From: Fictibacillus sp. b24
GTDB lineage: Bacteria; Bacillota; Bacilli; Bacillales; Fictibacillaceae
Length of the DNA: 64,000 nt
Direction of reading: 5' to 3'
Assembly (NCBI RefSeq): GCF_030348825.1
Contig: NZ_JAUCES010000005.1
Location: 744,001 to 808,000, forward strand
In this document: piece by piece, positions 7,277-15,414 of the stretch
Position numbering within the stretch: position 1 is the stretch's first letter
How the letters are laid out: each line of letters starts with the position of its first letter
Made by a program: the position numbers and the translations under genes
The notes under the pieces: generated by a model
Seen by the model: only the letters and a program-made list of their open reading frames with translations
Told to the model about the DNA's origin: nothing
The model's database searches: none

Positions 7277-9109
7277 ATGAGAATTAATCATAACATTCAA
7301 GCCTTAAATGCTTACCGTAACCTTTCACAGAATCAATTCAATACATCTAAAAGCTTAGAAAAACTATCATCAGGACTACGCATTAACCGTGCTGCTGATG
7401 ATGCAGCTGGACTAGCAATCTCAGAAAAAATGCGCTCGCAAATTCGTGGATTAGAGATGTCAGAAAGAAATGCCTTAGATGCAATCTCTTTAATCCAAAC
7501 GGCTGAGGGAGCTCTTAACGAAACACATTCAATTCTACAAAGAATGCGTGAACTTTCCGTTCAAGCTGGAAATGACACGTTGGAGTCTCAAGATCGTGAT
7601 GCTATTCAAGCTGAAGTTGATCAGTTAACAAAAGAATTAGATCGCATTGCGGGTACAACACAATTTAACAAAAAGGAATTACTTCGTGGGGCAGAGGGTG
7701 GAAGAGCTTTTGCGAGTGTTTCCTCTACAGATGTAAACTATAAAGGTGCCACTACAAACACTTGGGAAGGAATTGTTACTGCAGATCCTACAGATAAAGC
7801 AAGTGTAGAATTGAATTTTGGTTATCAGGTTGGTGATTTAACTAAAGCTAATATTAATGGAAAGACTTTTACAATTAACGGTAAAGTGTATGAAATTGAT
7901 ATTAAGGATGATGCTGCTTTATCGGGATTAAATACAAACAGTAATATAGCAGTTAATGTATCTGGCTGGAAAGAAACTGGTGCAGATGCTGACGGAATAG
8001 CTAACATCAATGCTGTTCTAACTTCACTTAAAAATGCTATTACAACAAATGACAATACATTTAGCACGGCAAGTACGATTGTAAATGCAACAAATACTGA
8101 TGGATCAGATAACAACAGTATTAATAATGGAAAGCTTACTTTAATTACAAACAGCAATATGTCTGCTGAAGAAGCTAGTAAAATATCTGTATCTTCGAAT
8201 GTTACTGGACTTAATGTTTATCAACCAGGTACTAGTACTCCTACGACAAAATTATACGCTGAACAATCAGCTGATTTAGGAAAAACTAGTTATGTTACGT
8301 TTGGTCAAACTCCAAAAGATGGAGACAAACTGAGAATTGATAATCTTGAAATAACATTTACGGACGGAACCTCTGGAGCGGCTACAGGTTTTGTGTGGAG
8401 CCCACCTAAAGGTACAGCGCGCATTGATATTACAGGGAAATCTGTATACGATATTCTAACTGATATCGAATCTGTAATGAAAACTGCTGAAGCAAATATA
8501 AACAAACCAATTCGCGATGTTTCTGCATACTCAATCATTGGAAACAGTCTACAGCTAACTACTATGGACACGAAGAACGGTTCATCGTTTACAAACAATG
8601 TAAACAGTGAGGGCTTAGAAATTCAAATCATCGACAATGACTTTGAAGCTACTGCTGGAAAAGATCTTACTCTAGGAATGCAAATCGGACCAAATGCTAG
8701 TGAAAGATTGGATATCACGATTGGTGTTATGGATACAGCTGCACTAGGCCTTGCTTTTAATGCAGATGGTACTCCAATTAAAACACCAGGAGTGGATGCA
8801 GTAAAAGGAATTGATGTTTCATCATCTGCTGCAGCTCAAGTTGCAATTTCAGCAATCGATAACGCAATTACAATGGTTTCCGCTCAGCGTTCTAAGCTCG
8901 GAGCATTTCAGAATCGTTTAGAACATACCATCAATAACTTGAAAGCTACAAACGAAAACTTGACTTCATCTGAATCTCGTATTCGTGATGTAGATATGGC
9001 GATGGAAATGACTAACTTTACGAAGAACAACATCTTAAATCAATCAGCTCAAGCGATGTTAGCTCAAGCAAACCAATTGCCTCAAGGAATTCTACAGCTT
9101 TTACAATAA
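7277..9109 (+). CDS. Second flagellin, long form (610 aa)
   Basis: The N-terminal 140 residues (MRINHNIQALNAYRN ... SSGLRINRAADDAAGLAISEK) and the last 110 (SRIRDVDMAMEMTNF ... MLAQANQLPQGILQLLQ) are canonical flagellin D0/D1. The central insert of about 350 residues is rich in Thr, Asn, Asp and Ser and is beta-prone, so it should form a large surface domain on the filament. I looked for the HExxH zinc motif of flagellinolysins and did not find it. It follows the FliS-like chaperone and ends in a strong terminator. It may be a minor or alternative filament protein. The start at ATG 7277 has GAGGAG upstream. Confidence 0.92.
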   Translation: MRINHNIQALNAYRNLSQNQFNTSKSLEKLSSGLRINRAADDAAGLAISEKMRSQIRGLEMSERNALDAISLIQTAEGALNETHSILQRMRELSVQAGNDTLESQDRDAIQAEVDQLTKELDRIAGTTQFNKKELLRGAEGGRAFASVSSTDVNYKGATTNTWEGIVTADPTDKASVELNFGYQVGDLTKANINGKTFTINGKVYEIDIKDDAALSGLNTNSNIAVNVSGWKETGADADGIANINAVLTSLKNAITTNDNTFSTASTIVNATNTDGSDNNSINNGKLTLITNSNMSAEEASKISVSSNVTGLNVYQPGTSTPTTKLYAEQSADLGKTSYVTFGQTPKDGDKLRIDNLEITFTDGTSGAATGFVWSPPKGTARIDITGKSVYDILTDIESVMKTAEANINKPIRDVSAYSIIGNSLQLTTMDTKNGSSFTNNVNSEGLEIQIIDNDFEATAGKDLTLGMQIGPNASERLDITIGVMDTAALGLAFNADGTPIKTPGVDAVKGIDVSSSAAAQVAISAIDNAITMVSAQRSKLGAFQNRLEHTINNLKATNENLTSSESRIRDVDMAMEMTNFTKNNILNQSAQAMLAQANQLPQGILQLLQ

Positions 9110-9119
9110 TTTTGATTTG

Positions 9120-9160
9120 AATGGAAGATAGTTCTATATGAACTTATCTTCCATTTATTT
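9120..9160 (+). terminator. Terminator of the long flagellin
   Basis: AATGGAAGATA (9120-9130) pairs with TATCTTCCATT (9145-9155), with GTTC/GAAC extending the stem inward. A T-rich stretch follows. Confidence 0.85.
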
Positions 9161-9208
9161 TCTGTGATACACTATTTTACAGAAATCACGATTGAGAGGA
9201 AGACCGGT

Positions 9209-9646
9209 GTGAATATTGAAAAAGTAAATCCGTTAAGTTTACTTCGATTAGGTTCTAAAAAAGAAACAACTCTTGAAAAAGTGTCATTTTCAGAAGTGAT
9301 GGCAAAAGGTCGAGAAGAGAAAACCATTGACCGCTTGCGCGAGTTAGTGTCTAAGATTGAAGATCAAGGGTCGATTTTAGCAGAATCCCGTACGGTTGAA
9401 GATTTACGAAAGTACAAGCAGCTCGTTAAAGACTTTATGGACGATGCGATTAAGTCTGGACTTCAGTTAGAAGATCGTCGCGGTTTTACGAGACGGGGGA
9501 AATCTAAAATCTATAAAATTGTAGAACAGGTTGATAAAAAGATAATTGAACTTACAGATGCTGTTTTAGTCCAACAAAAAAGCAGTTTAGAAATTCTTGA
9601 TTTGGTTGGAGAAATAAAAGGATTACTTGTAAACGTATACGCATAA
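9209..9646 (+). CDS. YaaR family protein (DUF327)
   Basis: This protein of about 145 aa from the GTG at 9209 is mostly helical and has no membrane segment. The pattern SFSEVMAKGRE, then LRKYKQLVKDFMDDAI, RRGFTRRGKSKIYKIVEQVDKKI and a C-terminal LVGEIKGLLVNVYA matches the YaaR family, whose B. subtilis member has 146 aa. I prefer the GTG at 9209 because GAGAGGA lies 8 bases upstream. The in-frame GTG at 9164 lies in the preceding terminator region. The biochemical role is unknown. Its placement among sigma-D genes suggests a link with motility. Confidence 0.8.
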   Translation: MNIEKVNPLSLLRLGSKKETTLEKVSFSEVMAKGREEKTIDRLRELVSKIEDQGSILAESRTVEDLRKYKQLVKDFMDDAIKSGLQLEDRRGFTRRGKSKIYKIVEQVDKKIIELTDAVLVQQKSSLEILDLVGEIKGLLVNVYA

Positions 9647-9674
9647 TGTCGTAAAAAAGGAAGCAGGTGAAATC

Positions 9675-9851
9675 ATGGACATTGCCTCTCTTTCCGTCAT
9701 GTTGAACCAATCACAAGTCCAGCAGCAGGCAAACCTTTCCATCATGAAAATGGCGATGAACACAGCTGAACAAAACAGTGTAAATTTTACCAAGATGTTA
9801 GAACAATCTGTTCAACCACACTTAGGCAGCAAAATTGATATGAAATTATAA
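9675..9851 (+). CDS. yjfB: YjfB-like putative motility protein, 58 aa
   Basis: This is a short gene starting at ATG 9675 after AAGCAGGTGA and ending at TAA 9849-9851. The peptide begins MDIASLSVMLNQSQVQQQA, continues with a Met-rich middle (SIMKMAMNTAEQNS) and ends HLGSKIDMKL. This is the pattern of the small YjfB family, which is sigma-D dependent in B. subtilis. It lies 28 bases after the YaaR-like gene and a terminator follows at once, so the two form a small unit. The molecular function is unknown. Confidence 0.75.
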   Translation: MDIASLSVMLNQSQVQQQANLSIMKMAMNTAEQNSVNFTKMLEQSVQPHLGSKIDMKL

Positions 9852-9852
9852 G

Positions 9853-9880
9853 AAGATCTCCTTTCATGAGGTCTTTTTTA
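9853..9880 (+). terminator. Terminator after yjfB
   Basis: AAGATCTC (9853-9860) pairs with GAGGTCTT (9868-9875), including one G-U pair, followed by a T run. Confidence 0.8.
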
Positions 9881-9963
9881 TTTGTCGTTTTTTGCAACAC
9901 ATTTCTAGTAAACTTTCTCTCTACTTATGGGTATACTTCATTTAGAGAGAGGAGTGAACTGAG

Positions 9964-10278
9964 ATGGATCGAGTATTTCGGATACAGAAGCATCTATGGG
10001 TCTGTTTGTGTTTAGGTATTTTAAATGCGGCAGATGCTTTGTTCACTCATCAGCTGCTCCAAAAAGGCGGGACAGAACTCAATCCCTTAATGCGCAGTTT
10101 GTATGAATATGATCCCGTCATCTTTCTCCTCGTTAAATTCTTTTTTACTTACTTAATTATTGCGATAGGGTTTATTCCTTTGAAGAGAAGAGTACAGGTT
10201 CTGCTGAACATCGCTTTGCTTGTTTATATGGTTGTAATCACATGGCATGTAATTATTAATGTGTGGCTTGTGAAATAA
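9964..10278 (+). CDS. Small membrane protein, DUF5658 family
   Basis: This 104-aa protein has three hydrophobic helices (about residues 10-28, 50-72 and 78-100). The motif LNAADALFTHQLLQKGGTELNPLM, with its conserved Asn/Asp/Glu-Leu-Asn-Pro, is the DUF5658 signature. The function is unknown. It stands alone with a ribosome binding site (GAGAGGAGTGA) and converges with the minor pilin operon on the other strand, sharing a bidirectional terminator. Nothing in the sequence ties it to the flagellum or the pilus. Confidence 0.8.
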   Translation: MDRVFRIQKHLWVCLCLGILNAADALFTHQLLQKGGTELNPLMRSLYEYDPVIFLLVKFFFTYLIIAIGFIPLKRRVQVLLNIALLVYMVVITWHVIINVWLVK

Positions 10279-10306
10279 ATAAAAACCTCCCGATTGGGGA
10301 GGCTTT
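10272..10306. terminator. Bidirectional terminator between DUF5658 gene and pilin operon
   Basis: CCTCCC (10286-10291) pairs with GGGAGG (10297-10302). There is an A-rich side to the left and a T-rich side to the right, so it can work on both strands. It looks stronger for the minus strand. Confidence 0.75.
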
Positions 10307-10307
10307 A

Positions 10308-12086
10308 TTATTGCAGTTGTCGATCCAGTTGTGAAACGGATAAATCTCTAACGGTCGGTAATCCTTCTGGTGGATTTTTTATTAATTCTGGGTTATATAT
10401 GATTTTTAAACGAGACTTGGTTGGCGACATCTGAGCTTGTCCTGTTTCGAATACATATGTACCAAGTTTGCCGTTATTCATATTCACTTTCCCACGTGTC
10501 GCATTTAATACGACCTTCCGTCCAAAAACACCGCCTTGAATTTCTACGTTAGATCCAACACCGTAAATCTCCATTAAGTCTTCTGAATAAAAGAACCCTC
10601 GAATGATGTTGGCAGTATCACCGTATACGTTGTTATTCGCAATTAAAATAGAGTCTTTACCAAAAAGAACGAGTGACTTTTCGATGTTATTCTGATTAAT
10701 ACCTTGCAATCGAGAATAGCGGATGGCCGTTTTTCCAGTTACATAAACGGTTGAATTGAACTTGATATGAGAGCCCCAAATGGTTAGGTCACCATCCACA
10801 AAGATTGGACCGTCGATTTCAAACTGTTCATAGTTGTTGTAGGTATAATGATTTGTACTTTTATCCCCAATTACAACGTTTCCGCCGAAGTACGCCCCTT
10901 GTTTAAACGATAGCTTACTCCATCCGTCTTTTCCGTTACTGATGGTAATGTCTCTATTTTCAGCGTATGTTCTGGAGCTGAAACGATTAAAAACAAAACT
11001 TCCTCTAAACTTGATATCATTCTTTGAGTCCACGAAAACGTTAGAAGAGGCATATTGGTCTCTAATGTGGTCTTTGTGTGGATTGTTGTTAAAATTTGCG
11101 TCGTTAACTGCAGTGACAGGAAATGAATTGCCGAACTCAGGAAAGTAATATTGACCCCGCTGACCTTCTATATCAATCGGCGCAAAACTTGGAGTGCGAG
11201 TATCGACAATCGGTACGTATTCTTTGTTTACCTCTGTAAAAGAGGTAAAGGCTTCACGAACATTCTCCTTGTTCACTTTTTGGTAAGGTGTTTTGTTGTT
11301 AAAGTCCTTTTCTTTAATGTGATCGCTATATTTTACATCCGACGTCATTTTATAGAGGCTTCCTGGAAGGATTAAGTGCGCTTTTCTTCCGTTTTCCCCT
11401 TCAACACTTGGCAGATCAGACGAAATCCAGTCGTTGTCTGTCCCAACAATTCCTTTATTCTTCGTAATCAGGTTTCGTTCTACATAAAGGTCACCCTTAA
11501 TAGCTACGCCTCCATGCAGAAACATGTTGCCGTCATCGTCTCTTTCGGTACATCCGTTTCTTCCTTTACACGGATTATAGGCGCCGAGTGCATAGTTTAA
11601 CGCTTCGGGTACTTGTTTTGCTCCAAGTTTAATGGTTGATATCAAGGTTTTCGTTTTTCCGTTTACGGTTGCTTGACTATGTAATGTCATCGTTTGGGTC
11701 AAATCTTCTGGGTCATTATTTAGTTTTTTTAGATTATAGATCTTAACTTTAAGCGTACCGTTCTCTGCAGGGAGGTTCGCAGTTGGCAAAAACTGATCAT
11801 TCGCATTCGTGACTTTGTAGTTTTTTATTATTTTATTTAGTGAGTCAGTAAAATCTCTTGCAGGGAGACCAGCGAGTGGCTGTGTTTTCGTTTCTAACAA
11901 AGTGGAAAGATAATCAATGCCTTTTTCAGCGAGCTCGACGGATTGAATTTGTGTTTCACGCGCATCTGTTTTCTTGGCGCCGTTAAACGTAGTCGTTACT
12001 AAAGAGAGGCCAGCTACGGAAAAAATGACAATCATTAAGAGAACAATGATGAGTGTATTTCCTCTTTCAGATAAAAGATTCTTCAT
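10308..12086 (-). CDS. PilX-like pilus assembly protein (592 aa)
   Basis: The N-terminus MKNLLSERGNTLIIVLLMIVIFSVAGLSL is a prepilin-like leader plus hydrophobic helix of the PilX type, in which the usual Glu at position 5 after the cleavage Gly is absent. The rest (about 560 aa) is a large beta-rich exported domain with repeated short strands (for example IYVTGKTAIRYSRLQG, IANNNVYGDTANIIRG), which suggests a beta-helix-like fold. It is the third gene of a pilV-pilW-pilX-like set and begins 3 bases after the second. Inference: a minor pilin or pilus-tip protein that could carry an adhesive domain. It is far larger than typical PilX, so the C-terminal part is probably lineage-specific. Confidence 0.7.
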   Translation of the reverse strand: MKNLLSERGNTLIIVLLMIVIFSVAGLSLVTTTFNGAKKTDARETQIQSVELAEKGIDYLSTLLETKTQPLAGLPARDFTDSLNKIIKNYKVTNANDQFLPTANLPAENGTLKVKIYNLKKLNNDPEDLTQTMTLHSQATVNGKTKTLISTIKLGAKQVPEALNYALGAYNPCKGRNGCTERDDDGNMFLHGGVAIKGDLYVERNLITKNKGIVGTDNDWISSDLPSVEGENGRKAHLILPGSLYKMTSDVKYSDHIKEKDFNNKTPYQKVNKENVREAFTSFTEVNKEYVPIVDTRTPSFAPIDIEGQRGQYYFPEFGNSFPVTAVNDANFNNNPHKDHIRDQYASSNVFVDSKNDIKFRGSFVFNRFSSRTYAENRDITISNGKDGWSKLSFKQGAYFGGNVVIGDKSTNHYTYNNYEQFEIDGPIFVDGDLTIWGSHIKFNSTVYVTGKTAIRYSRLQGINQNNIEKSLVLFGKDSILIANNNVYGDTANIIRGFFYSEDLMEIYGVGSNVEIQGGVFGRKVVLNATRGKVNMNNGKLGTYVFETGQAQMSPTKSRLKIIYNPELIKNPPEGLPTVRDLSVSQLDRQLQ

Positions 12087-12088
12087 TT

Positions 12089-12562
12089 CTACTCCTCCAA
12101 TAGTCCGAACTGACTTTGTAGTGTTAGCGGCTTAGCTTGTTCATTTTTTTTGCTTTTAACGTTCAAGATGACTTTTACGCTTTTCCCTGTTTTTATGATA
12201 GATGAATCCTTAAAATCATAATCTCCAGAACTAATGGGCTGACCATCTATGACGGGTACGTGATCGAGAAAACCAACTGTTTTTGAAGAGTTCTGATTAA
12301 TCTCGTATACAAGCACATTCTGGCTGCCGGTTGAAGCATTTTTTACTTTGGATACAGGTGCCGTATATAGAGCATCAATAATTTGTGACATAACAAGATC
12401 TGCTTCATCTCGAATGAGCGTTTCATTGTAAATCTTTTTTTCTGTATTTAATCCACTGAGCAAAACAAAATAAACGACTGTACCGATAATAGAAAAAAGA
12501 ACGAGGGAGAGGAGTGATTCAATTAAGGTGAGACCTTTTTGATTTCGTAAGTTATTTAACAT
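12089..12562 (-). CDS. Minor prepilin, PilW/PulJ type
   Basis: This 157-aa protein has a type III-like prepilin leader QKG followed by LTLIESLLSLVLFSIIG. Cleavage after Gly leaves a pilin helix with Glu at position 5. The remainder is a small polar pseudopilin head. Its first codons overlap the end of the upstream pilV-like gene by 11 bases and the next gene starts 3 bases after its stop, so the three are one operon. Role by family: helps initiate or cap pili assembled by the PilB/PilC machinery encoded on the other strand. Confidence 0.8.
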   Translation of the reverse strand: MLNNLRNQKGLTLIESLLSLVLFSIIGTVVYFVLLSGLNTEKKIYNETLIRDEADLVMSQIIDALYTAPVSKVKNASTGSQNVLVYEINQNSSKTVGFLDHVPVIDGQPISSGDYDFKDSSIIKTGKSVKVILNVKSKKNEQAKPLTLQSQFGLLEE

Positions 12563-12980
12563 TTTTCACATATCCCTCTACAGATGTGACTTGATCTTTT
12601 TGGTTGCTTTTATAGTAGATGGTTACTTTAACAGGGAAGAGATTGATAGAGGTTTCTTCACCTTGTTGTGATGTTACTGTGATTTTTGTTTCGTATTTGT
12701 TGTTGTTGATCATCGTTTCATATAAATCTCTGCAACTTGATTTTGTACATTGGTTCTTATCGTATGTATTAGGAGAAGCTTTAATCTCGTATGAAGCATA
12801 ATCGTTCTGTAACCGTTCTAATGTCATTCGTGCTAGATTAGTTGCGACTAGTTTGTTGTTGTTTCCAGCAGATATTTGGTTGGCCTGATTAAAAAATTGA
12901 GAAATACCGATCACCGAAACAGAAAGGATGGTTAGTGAAATGAGCACTTCTATTAGTGAAAATCCTTTTTCTGAAAGCAT
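12552..12980 (-). CDS. Minor prepilin, PilV type
   Basis: The 142-aa product starts MLSEKGFSLIEVLISLTILSVSVIG, with the cleavage site Gly-Phe and Glu at position 5 of the mature protein. I chose the ATG at 12980 because AGGAGG lies 9 bases upstream. A TTG at 12989 has no room for a ribosome binding site. Two Cys residues (QCTKSSC) in the head may form a disulfide. It is the first gene of the minus-strand minor pilin operon and diverges from the main pilus operon across a 150-bp gap. Confidence 0.82.
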   Translation of the reverse strand: MLSEKGFSLIEVLISLTILSVSVIGISQFFNQANQISAGNNNKLVATNLARMTLERLQNDYASYEIKASPNTYDKNQCTKSSCRDLYETMINNNKYETKITVTSQQGEETSINLFPVKVTIYYKSNQKDQVTSVEGYVKNVK

Positions 12981-13076
12981 TGCACACAACCTCCTACCTT
13001 TTAATCAGTATAAAAGTACTATTAATCTCTTGTGTTCTACTTGATTATACAATATTATTAGAAAAAATTGATATTA

Positions 13077-13105
13077 TTGGATGTTTTTTAGTAAATTTGT
13101 AGTAT
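13077..13105 (+). promoter_or_regulatory. Candidate sigma-A promoter of the main pilus operon
   Basis: TTGGAT (13077-13082), 17 bp, TAGTAT (13100-13105), in the AT-rich gap between the divergent pilin operons. It is a moderate match to TTGACA/TATAAT. Confidence 0.5.
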
Positions 13106-13131
13106 TATAGGTTTAATTAGCGAATATTGGA

Positions 13132-14601
13132 ATGGGGGAGAGGTCAATCATACCATTTATTGTTTTATTCACTTTTACATTGATTGCAGGTACGGTGCTG
13201 TATTTTTATCCGCCAAACATTCCATTGAAGTTTAAGATGACGCTGTTAGGGCTGGCGTTTTTGCTGGCTTTAGGAGGTTTGTTTATATTAGATCACTTAT
13301 CGTATGGGTTAGCACTTGCTGCTATCTTGGGGATTGCTTTCGTTATTTCTTATGTTACTGAAAAAAGAATGAATCTTGTCACAGTTGCTGCAGGTGGAAA
13401 AATTACAGAAGAATTAGTGTCTAGTAAATCAGAGGTGAAACTAGATGATTCTAAAGTGAACGTAGGAGCTTTGGGTTCAGAAATTGCTGTGACTATTGAT
13501 GAAGTACCCGTTTCAGAAGAAATTGAAATGAAGCAAGAAGTGACGTCTGAAAATTTAAATGTAGAAGTGATTCCAGAGCTTAACTCGACTGAACCGATAG
13601 ACGTCATTGAACTTCTTGATATGGAGTTAGAAGAGTTCATAATTGAGGAAACTGAAATCGCTGAAATTGAAGTAGCAGAACCTGCCCAGGAATTAGAGCT
13701 GAAAAATCAACTTGCCGAGCTTACGGATGATGAGTTTGCCTTCCTTACCGAAACAAGAGAAATTTCTGAAGAAGAGGTTACGGATTTGCCTGTTGCCACC
13801 GATATAGAAGATGTGGACATTTTCTTGCAACGTTCTGCTCTATTGGAAGAACTAGATGAGGAAGAAACGCATGAAGAATTATCTCAAGAGGAAAAAATCG
13901 TTTTACTAGAAGAAGTCGTTGAGATGGTAGATGAAGTTCCTCACACCGACGAAGAAGAGGAAGTTTATATTCCAGCGTTAAGTACTCCTGCCTATGCTGA
14001 AGAAGTTATAACGGCGGAGGAAATTGTAACTGAAACAGAAGAAATACCTGTCACAGAAGAAATCCACTTCATAGAAGAACCAATCAACTTAGAAGAAATC
14101 CTCATGAAAGATCCAGAACACGTTAATACAACTCCAGATCAAATTGAAGCCATCGTTGAAGAAATAGTTATAGCAAATGTTATAGAAGAAGTAGAAGAAA
14201 TAGACGCAGCTGAATTTTCAGAAGCAACAGTTGAAGAGCAGGGTGCTGATACGTTTGAAACAGAAACTGATAATCAAGTAGTAGAAGAAACAAAGTTTGA
14301 ACCTGCAATACCTGATATGAATGCTGAAGTGCAGGATATGCTGCTTAACACCTTATTTTCTTATCAGAACCAAGGTGATTACGCGTCTTATCAAGTGATG
14401 GCAGAAACGATTTTGAATCAACCATTATCAGACAAAGATTATTATCTGTTTGGAAAGCTTTTACTAGATTCATATGCAGAGTCAAATGAATTTACTAGAG
14501 TTCGTGACTTGTTAGAAGTTATGGAAGCAAGGTTACAGTCATACCCCGTAATTGCAGAAGAGCTAGAACGGTACAAAGATATTTTTCTTGTAAAACAATA
14601 A
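13132..14601 (+). CDS. Acidic membrane protein, FimV-like layout
   Basis: This 489-aa protein has three hydrophobic segments in the first 80 residues (about 7-27, 34-54, 56-76). A very acidic low-complexity region of about 300 residues follows (strings such as EIVTETEEIPVTEEI), then a C-terminal helical domain of about 85 residues (DYASYQVMAETILNQ ... LLEVMEARLQSYP) that looks TPR-like. This membrane/acidic linker/helical-repeat layout resembles the pilus assembly hub FimV of Gram-negatives, but I see no sequence identity to prove it. It heads the pilus operon. The start is uncertain: GGGGGAGAGG lies just after the ATG at 13132, so translation might begin at a later, rare start codon. Confidence 0.6.
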   Translation: MGERSIIPFIVLFTFTLIAGTVLYFYPPNIPLKFKMTLLGLAFLLALGGLFILDHLSYGLALAAILGIAFVISYVTEKRMNLVTVAAGGKITEELVSSKSEVKLDDSKVNVGALGSEIAVTIDEVPVSEEIEMKQEVTSENLNVEVIPELNSTEPIDVIELLDMELEEFIIEETEIAEIEVAEPAQELELKNQLAELTDDEFAFLTETREISEEEVTDLPVATDIEDVDIFLQRSALLEELDEEETHEELSQEEKIVLLEEVVEMVDEVPHTDEEEEVYIPALSTPAYAEEVITAEEIVTETEEIPVTEEIHFIEEPINLEEILMKDPEHVNTTPDQIEAIVEEIVIANVIEEVEEIDAAEFSEATVEEQGADTFETETDNQVVEETKFEPAIPDMNAEVQDMLLNTLFSYQNQGDYASYQVMAETILNQPLSDKDYYLFGKLLLDSYAESNEFTRVRDLLEVMEARLQSYPVIAEELERYKDIFLVKQ

Positions 14602-14648
14602 CTTTATTACAACATATTATTTAAACATAAAAGGACTGGGTGAGTGTT

Positions 14649-15404
14649 ATGAAAAAGAGTAATCAATTTGTTGGGCTACCTATTATCAGTATTGCAGATG
14701 GAGCAGAAGTCGGGCACGTAAAATCGTTAGTTGTAAATCCGAAAGAAGGAATGGTTGATTTTCTAACGGTTGAACATGCGGATTGGCAGATCAGCGTACG
14801 TGCTGTTCCTTTTAAAAAGATTGTTGGTGTTGGTGAGTTTGCTGTCATGATCGAAGACAGTACTTCTATTTTTGATCTTACGGAGATTCCGATTGCGAAC
14901 GAACTAGTACAAAAGAAAATCAACGTAGTGGGTGCTAAGCTGATTGACCGTAAAGGACAGCTGATTGGTGAAACGACTGAGTTTTTCATTAACGAAGACA
15001 CAGGGGCAATTTTAGGGATTGAGCTATCTCTGCGTTCTAAAAAAGTGATTCTTTCTTCAGAACAGCTCATTACATATGGCCGTGACCTGATCGTTATTAA
15101 AGAAGAAGCACAATTAAACTTTTTAGATAAAGCGGAAATGCTGTTTGGTGATTTTAATGAAGTTTGTAACTTAAATGAAGTCGCAGCAACTGTGGAACCA
15201 TCAGAAGAAACTCAAGAACTGTCCGAGTTTCAGGAAAAACAGTTAACACTTCTGACGGGAAGAACGACAACGAAAGATATTTTTGAAAGAAACGGTGAGC
15301 TGTTATTTCCAAACGGAACAACTTTAAAGAAAGAGGATGTTAGGAAAGCTCAAGAAAAAGGACCAGCTGTATTAGCTGAACTTTCCATGAACGTTGTAGG
15401 CTAA
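14649..15404 (+). CDS. PRC-barrel domain protein in pilus operon
   Basis: About 251 aa. Two PRC-barrel-like domains follow each other. The first is FVGLPIISIADGAEVGHVKS, about residues 5-80. The second is VVGAKLIDRKGQLIGETTEF, about residues 90-165. The C-terminal part is helical. There is no signal peptide or membrane segment, so it should be cytoplasmic. I prefer the ATG at 14649 because GGGTGA lies 5 bases before it. An in-frame GTG at 14640 is the alternative. It sits between the acidic membrane protein and the VanW-like protein, and all are probably one transcript. A pilus-related scaffolding role is inference from position. Confidence 0.65.
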   Translation: MKKSNQFVGLPIISIADGAEVGHVKSLVVNPKEGMVDFLTVEHADWQISVRAVPFKKIVGVGEFAVMIEDSTSIFDLTEIPIANELVQKKINVVGAKLIDRKGQLIGETTEFFINEDTGAILGIELSLRSKKVILSSEQLITYGRDLIVIKEEAQLNFLDKAEMLFGDFNEVCNLNEVAATVEPSEETQELSEFQEKQLTLLTGRTTTKDIFERNGELLFPNGTTLKKEDVRKAQEKGPAVLAELSMNVVG

Positions 15405-15414
15405 AGAAAAAGCG

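Noticed and set aside
7277-9109. Long flagellin as a proteolytic flagellinolysin
   Set aside because: The central domain has no HExxH zinc-protease motif.
12981-13131. Sigma-D control of the pilus operon
   Set aside because: No CCGATAT-type -10 with TAAA at 14-16 bp is present in the gap.
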